NCBI RefSeq assembly: GCF_025397915.1
Contig: NZ_JALIDZ010000007.1
Location: 124,001-188,000, forward strand
Length of the DNA stretch: 64,000 nucleotides
Source: Microbaculum marinisediminis
GTDB lineage: Bacteria; Pseudomonadota; Alphaproteobacteria; Rhizobiales; Tepidamorphaceae
Direction of reading: 5' to 3'
Part shown: positions 45,839 through 54,717 of the stretch, one piece after another
Layout of the letters: each line of letters opens with the position of its first letter
How positions within the stretch are numbered: position 1 is the stretch's first letter
Notes under the pieces: generated by a model
Seen by the model: the letters and a program-made list of their open reading frames with translations, nothing else
Told to the model about the DNA's origin: nothing
Database searches by the model: none
Program-made: the position numbers and the translations under genes

Positions 45839-47278
45839 ATGAATGCGCCCGTGAATACCGAAATGCTGATCGGCTCCCGGTTCGAGGCCGGCAAGGAAAC
45901 GCCCGAGACTATCCTCAATCCGAAGACCGGCGAAACGATCCTCGATCTGCCCGAGGCATCCAGCGCCCAGATCGATGCCGCCGTCGCCGCCGCCGCGAAG
46001 GCTTTCACCACGTGGTCGCGCACGACGCCGGCCGAGCGGTCGGGCTATTTGCTCAGGATCGCCGAGCGCATCGAGGCCGAGGCCGATGCGTTCGCCGCGC
46101 TCGAGGCGCTGAACTGCGGCAAGCCGATCAATGCGGTGAAGGGAGACGAAATCCCGGCGATCGTGGACTGCTACCGCTTCTTCGCCGGTGCCGTTCGCTG
46201 CGTGCCCGGTACGGCCGCGGGCGAGTATATGTCCCGCTTCACTTCGATGGTCCGCCGCGACCCGATCGGTGTCGTCGCCTCCATCGCGCCGTGGAACTAT
46301 CCCCTGATGATGATGGCCTGGAAGCTCGCGCCGGCGATCGGCGGCGGCAACACGGTCGTCTTCAAGCCCTCCGAGCAGACGCCGCTGACCGCGCTGAAAC
46401 TGGCCAGGATCCTCGCCGACGTGCTGCCCGAGGGCGTCGTCAACGTGGTTCTGGGCCGCGGCGAGAGCGTCGGCAACGCGCTGATCAATCACCCGAATGT
46501 CGATATGATTTCGCTGACCGGTGACGTCGCCACCGGCAAGAAGATCCTGCAGGCCGCCGCCAGGTCGGTGAAGCGCACGCACCTGGAGCTTGGCGGCAAG
46601 GCGCCGGTCATCGTCTTCGACGACGCAGATATCGGCGAGGTCGTCGAGGGCCTGCGTGCCTTCGGCTATTACAATGCCGGCCAGGATTGCACCGCCGCCT
46701 GCCGCATCTATGCCGGCGACAAGGTCTACGAAAAGCTCGTCGCCGACCTGTCCGCCGCCGTTTCGACCATCAAGTACGATGAGGAAGACGATTCGGTGAA
46801 CGAGATCGGTCCGCTGATCTCGAAGCGCCAGCGCGAGCGCGTGTCGAGCTTCGTGGAGCGGGCATCGGAACTGAACCACATCGAGATCACCACCGGCGGC
46901 AAGCCGGCGGAGGGCAACGGCTTCTTCTATCAGCCCACCGTCGTCGCGGGCGCCCTGCAGACCGACGAGATCGTCCGCCGCGAGGTATTCGGGCCCGTCG
47001 TCTCGGTCACGCGGTTTTCGGACGTCGAGGAGGCGGTCGTCTGGGCCAACGATTCCGACTACGGCCTCGCCTCTTCGGTGTGGACTGGCGACGTGTCGCG
47101 GGCGATGGCGACGGCGGCGCGGCTGCAGTACGGCTGCACCTGGATCAACACCCACTTCATGCTGGTCAACGAGATGCCGCATGGCGGCCTGAAGCAGTCC
47201 GGCTACGGCAAGGACATGTCGCTCTACGCGCTCGAGGACTACACCGCCCTGCGCCACGTAATGGTGAAGCACGGCTGA
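45839..47278 (+). CDS. Aldehyde dehydrogenase, gamma-aminobutyraldehyde dehydrogenase-like
   Basis: A 479-residue NAD-dependent aldehyde dehydrogenase. Catalytic residues are visible: [11 protein letters not shown] with the oxyanion Asn, [11 protein letters not shown] with the general-base Glu, and [11 protein letters not shown] with the nucleophilic Cys. Cofactor loop [13 protein letters not shown] and [11 protein letters not shown] are present. The arrangement after a YdcS/T/U/V-type importer matches PatD, which oxidises 4-aminobutanal made from putrescine to GABA. A putrescine aminotransferase or oxidase is not next to it. Start ATG 45839 follows GAGGGAG at seven bases; upstream in-frame sequence belongs to the permease gene. 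Confidence 0.9.
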   Translation: MNAPVNTEMLIGSRFEAGKETPETILNPKTGETILDLPEASSAQIDAAVAAAAKAFTTWSRTTPAERSGYLLRIAERIEAEADAFAALEALNCGKPINAVKGDEIPAIVDCYRFFAGAVRCVPGTAAGEYMSRFTSMVRRDPIGVVASIAPWNYPLMMMAWKLAPAIGGGNTVVFKPSEQTPLTALKLARILADVLPEGVVNVVLGRGESVGNALINHPNVDMISLTGDVATGKKILQAAARSVKRTHLELGGKAPVIVFDDADIGEVVEGLRAFGYYNAGQDCTAACRIYAGDKVYEKLVADLSAAVSTIKYDEEDDSVNEIGPLISKRQRERVSSFVERASELNHIEITTGGKPAEGNGFFYQPTVVAGALQTDEIVRREVFGPVVSVTRFSDVEEAVVWANDSDYGLASSVWTGDVSRAMATAARLQYGCTWINTHFMLVNEMPHGGLKQSGYGKDMSLYALEDYTALRHVMVKHG

Positions 47279-47380
47279 GGGCGGACGTCGCGGGGCGGCG
47301 GGAAGAGGCGGCTTCGCCCGCCCGTCCCCGCGTCGCCCGTTCCGGTCCGGGCCCGATTCCATCAGCGGTATACGGGTTCG

Positions 47381-48451
47381 TCAGTGATGTACGGATGCGC
47401 CCGTGTCGTCCCAGATGTTGCCCGACCAGACGTTCCCGACACCGTCCGGATTGTAGGCGGTGACGGGGCCATAGTAGCCGCCGCGGCTGAAATAGAGGCG
47501 CGAGAACCGGTTGTTCGTGACTTTGATGTTGTAGGTGGCCGGCGCGCCGCTGTTCTGTCCCGCGTACAGCGTGTAGCCGCCGCCCGCCATCAGGTTGTCC
47601 GAGATGGTCCGGTTGGCCTCCAGTCCGAAATCCTGGAACAGGCTAATGGCGTCGGTCTGTCCCAGAGGATTGAAGACCGTGTTGTGAATGATGTCGAGTT
47701 GCTGGGTGGACCCTGTCGACGTCGTGCCGTTGGTGTGGTCTCCGGGCTCGAAGCCGGGGCTGTGAATGAAATTGTGCGCAATCAGACCCTGGTAGATTTG
47801 GACGCCCGTTGACCAGCCGTAGATGTTGCATCGGCGGATCGTCGTGTTCTTCGCGTCCCCGTAGACGTCCTTGATCGCGGCCTCGACCCGGCGCTCGCCC
47901 TTGGCCGGACCGACCGTGCAGCGGTCGATCGTGGTGTTGTCGGCATGCCGGATCGCGATGCCGAAAAATCCGCTGCTGTAGACGCGAACGTTGTCGATGG
48001 TGACATTGTCGGCGACGACGTCGACTGGACCATTGACGATATAGTCCCTGAACACCGCGCCTTCGGTGTCGATCGTGACCCATCCGCGCGGGTCCCAGCG
48101 CCAGCCGGGGCCGGACTGGACGTCGTCGGGAATGGTCTGGAGGTCGACGTCGACTTCACGATACCGGGTGATGAACCGGAACCGTTTCTTTCCGCGCAGC
48201 TTCTTGCGCTTGATGACCCATTTCTTCTTCTTGATTCTTATGACCCTCTTGACCTTCAGTTTGGTCACGATCCCCGTGTTCGTCGCGTCGGGATAGCCGC
48301 ATTTGCTGGGCGCCTCGGCGCAGTTGAGCGCCGTTTCGGCCTGTGCCCGTGCGGGGGCACCAAGAACGAAGACAAGAAAAAAAGCGAACAGAAGAGCGCC
48401 AGGAAGCAGAACCCGGCGTTTGAGATCGCGTGGGCGCGCGGTCGGTATCAT
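47381..48451 (-). CDS. Secreted right-handed parallel beta-helix protein with a Lys/Arg-rich N-terminal segment
   Basis: A 356-residue exported protein. A signal peptide (RRVLLPGALLFAFFLVFVLGAPARAQA) is followed by two cysteines (NCAEAPSKCG). A very basic stretch comes next (VIRIKKKKWVIKRKKLRGKKR), then a helix-repeat region from about residue 130 with NTTIDRC, NTTIRRCNIYG and NNRFSR-type coils. This is the pattern of right-handed parallel beta-helix (pectate-lyase-like) folds. No catalytic residues of a known lyase or hydrolase could be named. The ATG at 48451 has GGAGG unusually far upstream; a TTG two codons earlier would be better spaced. It is isolated and convergent with the aldehyde dehydrogenase. 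Confidence 0.75.
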   Translation of the reverse strand: MIPTARPRDLKRRVLLPGALLFAFFLVFVLGAPARAQAETALNCAEAPSKCGYPDATNTGIVTKLKVKRVIRIKKKKWVIKRKKLRGKKRFRFITRYREVDVDLQTIPDDVQSGPGWRWDPRGWVTIDTEGAVFRDYIVNGPVDVVADNVTIDNVRVYSSGFFGIAIRHADNTTIDRCTVGPAKGERRVEAAIKDVYGDAKNTTIRRCNIYGWSTGVQIYQGLIAHNFIHSPGFEPGDHTNGTTSTGSTQQLDIIHNTVFNPLGQTDAISLFQDFGLEANRTISDNLMAGGGYTLYAGQNSGAPATYNIKVTNNRFSRLYFSRGGYYGPVTAYNPDGVGNVWSGNIWDDTGASVHH

Positions 48452-48675
48452 GGACAAAGTCGTCAGCCTCCACTCTGCCCTCCGTCCTGCCTGGTCAGTC
48501 GCCCCACACCTCCGGAAATACACGCGTGGGCGTTACCGGTGGTTGAGCGCGCCGGCTAAAATTTGACCAATCAAGTATTTATTCGGGAGGTGATGCCGCG
48601 AGGCCTGGACTGGTCGCGTTCTCCGCGTCCCCATACCAGAGGCAATCACTTCGCCGATCTGCTAGGCTCGCGCGC

Positions 48676-49002
48676 ATGCTGAATCGACGCCTGATTGTTC
48701 CTTTCCTCCTTGTCCTTTTGGTGCTGGTGCCTGGAGCGTCGGCCACCGCGGCCGCCGGCGATCCCGTCAACGGTCGGCTCGTCGTCGAGAGATGGTGTTC
48801 GCTTTGCCACTCGGTCAACGGCGTGAACACCGATCCCGACCGCGCCCCGACCTTCGAGCAGATCGCCAATCGCGACGGCCGCGACAGGGCCTATCTGTCC
48901 CGGATGGTGCACGAGGACCACTTCCCGATGACGACATTCCGTCTGTTCGAGGACGAGAAGCGCGACGTCGTCGCCTTTATTCTCTCTTTGAGCAGAAATT
49001 AG
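48676..49002 (+). CDS. Small class I c-type cytochrome
   Basis: A 108-residue periplasmic cytochrome. Residues 1-26 form a signal peptide (LLVLLVLVPGASATAAAG). One heme-binding CSLCH lies at about residues 40-44, and the axial Met is probably in DHFPMTTFRL (near 85). Class I monoheme cytochromes of this size carry single electrons between membrane complexes and dehydrogenases. It precedes the ferredoxin reductase and molybdenum hydroxylase cluster on the same strand. It could accept electrons from a hydroxylase, but the promoter-like region after it suggests separate expression. Confidence 0.85.
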   Translation: MLNRRLIVPFLLVLLVLVPGASATAAAGDPVNGRLVVERWCSLCHSVNGVNTDPDRAPTFEQIANRDGRDRAYLSRMVHEDHFPMTTFRLFEDEKRDVVAFILSLSRN

Positions 49003-49044
49003 CGGTCCGCATCCGTGAATTGCCGGATTGAAGGGGCCGATTGA

Positions 49045-49102
49045 CAGAGATCATTTGCATACGAATGGATATCGCATAATATAAGTATACGAACGATCTC
49101 TG
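49045..49102. promoter_or_regulatory. Promoter/operator region of the N-heterocycle cluster
   Basis: An AT-rich stretch bounded by CAGAGATC (49045-49052) and its complement GATCTCTG (49095-49102). Inside are two related 11-mers, GCATACGAATG (49057-49067) and GTATACGAACG (49085-49095). A third relative, GTATTCGAATG, lies at 61087-61097 before the ABC binding-protein gene. A possible promoter is TTGCAT at 49055 with TATAAG at 49080. The repeats could be the operator of the MarR protein encoded at 59.1 kb. Confidence 0.5.
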
Positions 49103-49115
49103 CGGAGTGCTCGCT

Positions 49116-49889
49116 ATGGCCGCGATCGATACCCAGCGCGTCCTCGACGTCCATCACTGGACGGACCGACTGTTTTCCTTTCGCACGACCCGTGACCCGG
49201 GTTTCCGCTTCGAGAACGGCCAGTTCGTGATGATCGGCCTGCCCGTCGACGGCCGCCCGCTGCTGCGCGCCTATTCGATGGCGAGCGCGAACCACGAGGA
49301 CACGCTCGAGTTCTTCTCCATCAAGGTGCCCGACGGTCCGCTGACGTCGCGGCTCGCCCAGATCCAGGAAGGCGACCAGATCCTGGTCGGCCACAAGCCG
49401 ACGGGCACCCTGGTCCAGGACAGCCTGTTGCCGGGCAAGCGCCTCTATCTGATCTCCACCGGCACGGGCGTCGCCCCGTTCGTCTCGATCATCAAGGATC
49501 CGGAGGTCTACGACCGCTTCGAGGCGGTGGTCCTCGTCCACGGTTGCCGCTTCGTCGAAGACCTCGCCTATGGCGAGCAGATCGTCGACAACGTTCTCAA
49601 GGACGAAATTCTCGCCGAGATCATCGGCGACAAGCTGCACTATTATCCGACCGTCACGCGCGAGCCGTACGAGCGCAAGGGTCGGGTCACCGACCTGTTG
49701 CGGTCCGGCGCGGTTTCGGGGTCGTTCGGCCTGCCGCCGCTCGATCCGGATGCCGACCGGGTGATGATCTGCGGCGGTCCGGCGATGCTCGCCGACATGG
49801 TCGAGATGATGAAGGATATGGGATTTTCGGAGGGATCGGCCTCGCGGCCGGGGCACTACGTGATCGAAAAGGCCTTCGTCGAACGCTGA
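49116..49889 (+). CDS. fpr: Ferredoxin-NADP reductase
   Basis: A 257-residue FAD enzyme moving electrons between NADPH and ferredoxin or flavodoxin. The FAD-binding RAYSMASAN (RxYS) and FFSIKVPDGPLTSRL, the NADP-binding GTGVAPFVSIIKDPE, and the VMICGGPAMLADM block are characteristic, and the end (HYVIEKAFVER) is the usual C-terminus of bacterial Fpr. ATG 49116 follows GGAG by eight bases; a GTG at 49107 is possible. It is the first gene downstream of the operator-like region and could supply low-potential electrons to the 6-hydroxynicotinate-reductase-like protein eight kilobases away. It could also be a stress-related housekeeping Fpr. Confidence 0.92.
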   Translation: MAAIDTQRVLDVHHWTDRLFSFRTTRDPGFRFENGQFVMIGLPVDGRPLLRAYSMASANHEDTLEFFSIKVPDGPLTSRLAQIQEGDQILVGHKPTGTLVQDSLLPGKRLYLISTGTGVAPFVSIIKDPEVYDRFEAVVLVHGCRFVEDLAYGEQIVDNVLKDEILAEIIGDKLHYYPTVTREPYERKGRVTDLLRSGAVSGSFGLPPLDPDADRVMICGGPAMLADMVEMMKDMGFSEGSASRPGHYVIEKAFVER

Positions 49890-49961
49890 CGCCGTGCCGC
49901 TTGCGGTGAGGTAGTGAAGCTGATCGACTGGGGCATCGATCGGGGGGAGGAGGAAACGGCT

Positions 49962-52040
49962 TTGAGCGATGAAGCCGTCCAGTCGGCTGTTTCGGGCGCC
50001 CGCCAGCGGCGGGTGAGCGGCATCGACGTCGGCGGCACCTTCACCGATCTCGTCATCCACGAAAACGGTCCGGACGGACCGGCGGTCCGCATCGCCAAGG
50101 TGCCGACCACCCTGCCCAACCAGGCCGAGGGGGTCCTGTCGGCGATCGCGCTGGCCGGCGTCGCCCCCGCCGACATCGATCTCCTGATCCACGGCACCAC
50201 GGCGACCACCAACGCGATCCTCGAACGCAAGATCGCCCGGGTCGGCCTGATCACCACGGCGGGCTTCCGCGACACGCTGGAGCTCGGCCGCCGCACGCGG
50301 CCCAGGCCCTATGGCATGACCGGGAAGTTCAGCCCGCTCGTTCCGCGCGACCGGCGCCTCGAGGTCGACGAGCGCATGGACGTGAACGGCCAGGTCGTCC
50401 GCCCGCTCGACGAGGCCGGAGTCGCCGCGGCGGCCCGCGCGCTGCTGGCGATGGGGTGCGAAAGCGTCGTCATCCACTTCCTGCATGCCTATGCCAACCC
50501 GGCGCACGAGCTGCGCGCCGGCGAGATCGTCCGCGAGATATGGCCGAACGATTACGTCACGCTCGGCCACGCGCTGCTGTCGGAGTTCCGCGAATACGAG
50601 CGCGGCACCACGGCGACGGTGAACGCCGCCGTCCAACCGATCCTCGACCGCTATGTCCATCGCCTGCAGGGCGATCTGGAGGCGCAAGGCTTCGCCCACG
50701 ACCTTCTGGTGATGAACGGCAACGGCGGCACCGTTTCGGCCCGCCTCGTCGCCCGCGACGCCGCCAAGACCGTGATGTCCGGTCCCGCGTCCGGTGTCAT
50801 CGCCGCCGCCGCGACGCTACGGCAATCGGGGCTTGAGAACGCGATAACCTACGACATGGGCGGCACCTCCACCGACGTCGCGTTGATCCACGGCGGCGTG
50901 CCGGAAGTGTCCTCCGAACTCTCCATCGACTACGGCCTGCCGATCCACGTGCCGATGGTCGACGTGCGCACGGTCGGCGCCGGCGGCGGATCGATTGCCT
51001 CGATCAACGCGGCGGGCGTCCTCAGGGTCGGGCCGGAATCCGCCGGCTCCGCGCCGGGTCCGATCTCCTACGGCCGCGGCGGCACCGAGCCGACCATCAC
51101 CGACGCCAACATGGCGCTCGGCCGCCTCGATCCCGCCGGCCTCACCGCGGTGGAGGGCACCGTCGATGTCGATGGCGTTCGCGCGCGCATCGACGCGGCG
51201 CTGGCGCGGCCGCTCGGCTACACGAGCGAGGAAGCCGCCGCCGCCGTCCTGAAGCTCGCCAACACGCACATGGCCGGGGCGATCCGGCTGGTGTCACTGT
51301 CGCGCGGCTACGATCCGCGCGATTTCGTGCTGTTCGCCTTCGGCGGCGCCGGACCGCTGCACGCCGTCGCCATCGCCCGCGAACTCGGCATTCCCGAGGT
51401 GCTGGTGCCGGCGCGGCCGGGTCTCACCAACGCGCTGGGCTGCCTCGTTGCAGATCTCCGGCAGGACCTGGTCAACACGGTCAACGAGCCGCTCGCGACC
51501 CTCGACATGGCCGCGGTGAAAGCGACGCTCGAGGCCCAGCGCGCCCAGGGGCAGGCGGTCAACGCGGCGAGCCGCGACGAGATCGCCGAGACGGTCGTCC
51601 TGCATGGCGCCGACATGCAGTTCCGTGGTCAGACCCACCTGATACGCGTGCCGATCCCGTCGCCGGACGTGAGCCGCGAGGCGCTGCAGGCGCTTTTCGA
51701 GGACGCCTATTTCGCCCGCTTCAACGTCCGCCTGCCCGAGATTCGGGCCGTGCTCGTCAATCTCGTCACCTCGGTGATCGGCAAGCGGCGCGGCATCGAA
51801 CTGTCCTCCCTCGCCGGGACGGCGGAGGGGGAGGCCAGGATCGGCACGCGCGCGCTCTACGCCGACGGCAACTGGCACGAGGCCGCCATCTACGGCCGCG
51901 ACCGGCTGCGGCCCGGCGACGCGTTCGCCGGCCCGGCGGTCGTCCAGCAGATCGATGCCACGACCGTGATCGAGCCCGGCGCGACAGCGTGCGTCGACAC
52001 GGTCGGCAACCTGCGCATCATGGTCGGGGAGGCCGCATGA
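49962..52040 (+). CDS. Hydantoinase/oxoprolinase A subunit
   Basis: A 692-residue protein of the HyuA/5-oxoprolinase N-terminal family, which uses ATP to open a cyclic amide (lactam or imide) with its B partner. The nucleotide-fold opening GIDVGGTFTDLVIHENG and HGTTATTNAILERK are diagnostic. The central GPASGVIAAA and YDMGGTSTDVALI blocks and VGAGGGSIASI with GAGPLHA-like FGGAGPLHAVAIARELG complete the actin-like core. TTG 49962 has GGAGGA eight bases upstream; GTG 49914 would add 16 residues with a poorly placed site. Its end overlaps hyuB (ATGA). Substrate is unknown; a ring-reduced N-heterocycle is suggested by the neighbours. Confidence 0.9.
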   Translation: MSDEAVQSAVSGARQRRVSGIDVGGTFTDLVIHENGPDGPAVRIAKVPTTLPNQAEGVLSAIALAGVAPADIDLLIHGTTATTNAILERKIARVGLITTAGFRDTLELGRRTRPRPYGMTGKFSPLVPRDRRLEVDERMDVNGQVVRPLDEAGVAAAARALLAMGCESVVIHFLHAYANPAHELRAGEIVREIWPNDYVTLGHALLSEFREYERGTTATVNAAVQPILDRYVHRLQGDLEAQGFAHDLLVMNGNGGTVSARLVARDAAKTVMSGPASGVIAAAATLRQSGLENAITYDMGGTSTDVALIHGGVPEVSSELSIDYGLPIHVPMVDVRTVGAGGGSIASINAAGVLRVGPESAGSAPGPISYGRGGTEPTITDANMALGRLDPAGLTAVEGTVDVDGVRARIDAALARPLGYTSEEAAAAVLKLANTHMAGAIRLVSLSRGYDPRDFVLFAFGGAGPLHAVAIARELGIPEVLVPARPGLTNALGCLVADLRQDLVNTVNEPLATLDMAAVKATLEAQRAQGQAVNAASRDEIAETVVLHGADMQFRGQTHLIRVPIPSPDVSREALQALFEDAYFARFNVRLPEIRAVLVNLVTSVIGKRRGIELSSLAGTAEGEARIGTRALYADGNWHEAAIYGRDRLRPGDAFAGPAVVQQIDATTVIEPGATACVDTVGNLRIMVGEAA

Positions 52041-53836
52041 CCACCCGGACACCAGTGACCAGCCGGACACCAGAAAGCGTCGATCCACTCACCCTGGCCG
52101 TGATCCAGGCGGCGCTGCAGCAGGTCTGCAACGAGATGGACCTCGCCTTCTCGCGCTCCGCCTTCTCCCCGGTGATTGCCGAGGCAGACGACCGCTCATC
52201 CGGCATCTACGACCGCCACACCGGCGCGCTGATCAGCCAGGGCGAACTCGGCCTGCCCGTCTTCGTCGGCACCATGCAGTATTCGACCGCCGAGCTGATC
52301 CGCCTGATCGGCGAAGGCAACGCCGGCGCGCCGGAGCCCGGCGACATCTACATCGTCAACGATCCCTATCTCGGCGGCACGCACCTGATGGACGTGCGCT
52401 TCGCCATGCCTTTCTATTACAACGGCGAGCTGTTCTGCTGGCTGCAGAACACCGGCCATTGGCCCGACGTCGGCGGCATGGTGCCGGGCGGCTTCTCCGC
52501 CCACGCCACCGAGGTCGAGCAGGAGGGCCTGCGCCTGCCGCCGGTCAAGCTGTTCAAGCGCGGCGAGATGGACCGGGAGATCTACGCGATCCTGTGTTCC
52601 AACATGCGCGTTTCCGACCAGCGCATCGGCGACATCAAGGCCCAGGCCGCGGCCCTCTATGTCGGCGAGCGCCGGCTCTGCGATCTGATCGACCGCTACG
52701 GGCTCGACACGATCACCCGGGCGATCGGCGAGATACGCGACCGCGCGGCGACGCTGATGCGCGCGCACATAGCCGAGATTCCGGACGGCACCTACACCTC
52801 GGAGGCATTCGTCGACTCCGACGGCGTCGTCAATGAGCCTTTGAGGATCGCGCTCATCGTCACCAAGGCCGACGACAAGCTGCACTTTGATTTCTCGAAT
52901 AGCTCGCCGCCCTGCCAGGGGCCGATGAATTCCGTCGTCGCCACCACTTATTCGTCGGTCTATCTGGCGGTCCGACACATCTTTCCGGACATCCCGCTCA
53001 ACTCCGGCGCGTTCGAGCCGCTGGTGATCGAACGGCCGGAAGGCACGTTCCTCGACGCGCGCTATCCCCGGCCCGTCTCCGGCTGCGCGGCGGAGGTCTC
53101 CCAGCGCATCGCCGAATCCGTGTTCCTGGCGCTGGTGCAGGCCATTCCGGACAAGGTGACGGCGGCGCCGGCCGGTTCGTCCGGCAACTTCGCGCTCGGC
53201 GGCTTCGATCCGGCCAAGGGCTCGGGCTACGTCATGTACCAGATCTCCGGCGGCGGCTATGGCGGCAACGCCGACCATGACGGCCTCAGCAACGGCTGTT
53301 CGACCATCGGCATTTCGCGCACCCCGCCGGTCGAGGTCATGGAGCAGTATTTCCCGGTGCTGTTCCACCGCTTCGCCCTGCGCGAGGGCTCGGGCGGCGC
53401 GGGCCTGCATCGCGGCGGCTTCGGCGTCCACTACGAGGTCGAGGTGCTGCGCGGCGACGCACGCGCCTCATTCGTCATGGACCACGGCCGTTTCGGTCCG
53501 CCCGGCGTGCTCGGCGGTGCCGATGGCGGGCCGAACGTCGTCAAGGTTCACCGCAACGGCACGGTGATGATCCCGGAGCATCTGTCCAAGGACCAGGGCA
53601 TCCCGATGCAGGTCGGAGACCGGGTCGAGGTGATGACGCCCGGCGGCGGCGGCTATGGCGACCCGTTCCTGCGCGATATCGCCGCCGTCCGCAACGATTT
53701 CCGGATGGGCTACTATACGGCCGACGAGATCCGCCAGCGGTTCGGCGTGGCGATCCGTGCGGACGGCACGGTCGACGACGTGGAGACGGCACGCCTGCGC
53801 GGCCAGGCCGGACCTGCGTCCCGGATGACGGCGTGA
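52037..53836 (+). CDS. Hydantoinase/oxoprolinase B subunit
   Basis: A 599-residue catalytic partner of the A subunit. Family blocks are DPLTLAVIQAALQQVCNEMDLAFSRSAFSPVI near the start, NDPYLGGTHLMDVRF, the metal-site WLQNTGHWPDVGG, SGCAAEVSQRIAE, and the glycine-rich end MTPGGGGYGDPFLRD. Length matches independent HyuB proteins, not the fused 5-oxoprolinase. ATG 52037 overlaps the A-subunit stop by four bases. The FAD subunit starts 11 bases later. ATP-dependent ring opening of a lactam, such as a tetrahydro-6-oxonicotinate, would fit the cluster; this is inference. Confidence 0.9.
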   Translation: MTTRTPVTSRTPESVDPLTLAVIQAALQQVCNEMDLAFSRSAFSPVIAEADDRSSGIYDRHTGALISQGELGLPVFVGTMQYSTAELIRLIGEGNAGAPEPGDIYIVNDPYLGGTHLMDVRFAMPFYYNGELFCWLQNTGHWPDVGGMVPGGFSAHATEVEQEGLRLPPVKLFKRGEMDREIYAILCSNMRVSDQRIGDIKAQAAALYVGERRLCDLIDRYGLDTITRAIGEIRDRAATLMRAHIAEIPDGTYTSEAFVDSDGVVNEPLRIALIVTKADDKLHFDFSNSSPPCQGPMNSVVATTYSSVYLAVRHIFPDIPLNSGAFEPLVIERPEGTFLDARYPRPVSGCAAEVSQRIAESVFLALVQAIPDKVTAAPAGSSGNFALGGFDPAKGSGYVMYQISGGGYGGNADHDGLSNGCSTIGISRTPPVEVMEQYFPVLFHRFALREGSGGAGLHRGGFGVHYEVEVLRGDARASFVMDHGRFGPPGVLGGADGGPNVVKVHRNGTVMIPEHLSKDQGIPMQVGDRVEVMTPGGGGYGDPFLRDIAAVRNDFRMGYYTADEIRQRFGVAIRADGTVDDVETARLRGQAGPASRMTA

Positions 53837-53847
53837 GGGAGAGCGGA

Positions 53848-54717
53848 ATGGCGGCCTATTTCCGACCTGTGACCCTCGACGAAGCACTGGAGATCCGCGC
53901 GAACGGGCCGGTGACGATCCTGGCCGGCGGCACCGATGTCTATCCTGCGCGCGCGAACCGTGTCGCCTGGGGCGATATGCGGCGCGACGATATCCTCGAC
54001 ATTTCCGCGATCGAAGAGCTGAGGGGATTGGAACAGACCGCCGATGGCCTGCGTTTCGGCGCGCTTGCGACCTGGTCCCGGTTGCGTGGCGCCGATCTGC
54101 CCGACGCCTTCGCCGGGTATCGGGCGGCTTCCCGCGATGTCGGCGGCGCGCAGGTGCAGAACCGCGGCACGCTGGTCGGCAACATCTGCACCGCCTCTCC
54201 CGCCGGCGACGGCATCCCCTGCCTGCTCAGCCTCGACGCCGGGATCGAGATCGCTTCGCCGCGCGGCCGCCGCACCGTGCCGATGGCCGAGTTCATCGAC
54301 GGCTACCGGCACACGGTCTGCGGGTCCGACGAGATCGTCACGGCGATAATCGTGCCGCATCCCCCGGCGGGCGCCCGCGGCGCCTTCGTCAAGCTCGGCG
54401 CCCGGCGCTATCTCGTCATCTCGATCGTCATGGTCGCCGCAGTCCTCGCCGCCGACGAGGACGGCATCGTCACCCACGCCCGCGTCGCGGTCGGCGCCTG
54501 CTCGGCGGTCGCGCAACGGCTGGCGGCGTTGGAGACGGCTCTCGTCGGCCGGCCGCTCGTCGCCGCGCCCGATCTCGTTTCGGCGGACCTGGTTACGGGA
54601 CTGGCGCCCATCGACGATGTGCGAGGTTCCGCGGCGTTTCGCGCGGCCGCCGCCATCGATGCGGTTCGTGACGCCCTGTGGCAAGTGACCGGCACCGGCC
54701 GGCGGAGTGCGGCATGA
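53848..54717 (+). CDS. Molybdenum hydroxylase FAD-binding subunit (xanthine dehydrogenase family)
   Basis: A 289-residue flavin subunit. FAD-binding motifs are ILAGGTDVYPARANR (pyrophosphate loop) and VQNRGTLVGNICTASPAGDGIP, and the C-terminal domain GAFVKLGARRYLVISIVMVAA is normal. It would pass electrons from the iron-sulfur/Mo protein encoded next to NAD or another acceptor. ATG 53848 has GGGAGAG upstream; an in-frame start at 53833 would add five residues. It overlaps the next gene by four bases, so the two subunits should be made together. A separate FAD subunit distinguishes this enzyme from the cytochrome-linked NicAB nicotinate dehydrogenase of Pseudomonas. Confidence 0.92.
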   Translation: MAAYFRPVTLDEALEIRANGPVTILAGGTDVYPARANRVAWGDMRRDDILDISAIEELRGLEQTADGLRFGALATWSRLRGADLPDAFAGYRAASRDVGGAQVQNRGTLVGNICTASPAGDGIPCLLSLDAGIEIASPRGRRTVPMAEFIDGYRHTVCGSDEIVTAIIVPHPPAGARGAFVKLGARRYLVISIVMVAAVLAADEDGIVTHARVAVGACSAVAQRLAALETALVGRPLVAAPDLVSADLVTGLAPIDDVRGSAAFRAAAAIDAVRDALWQVTGTGRRSAA

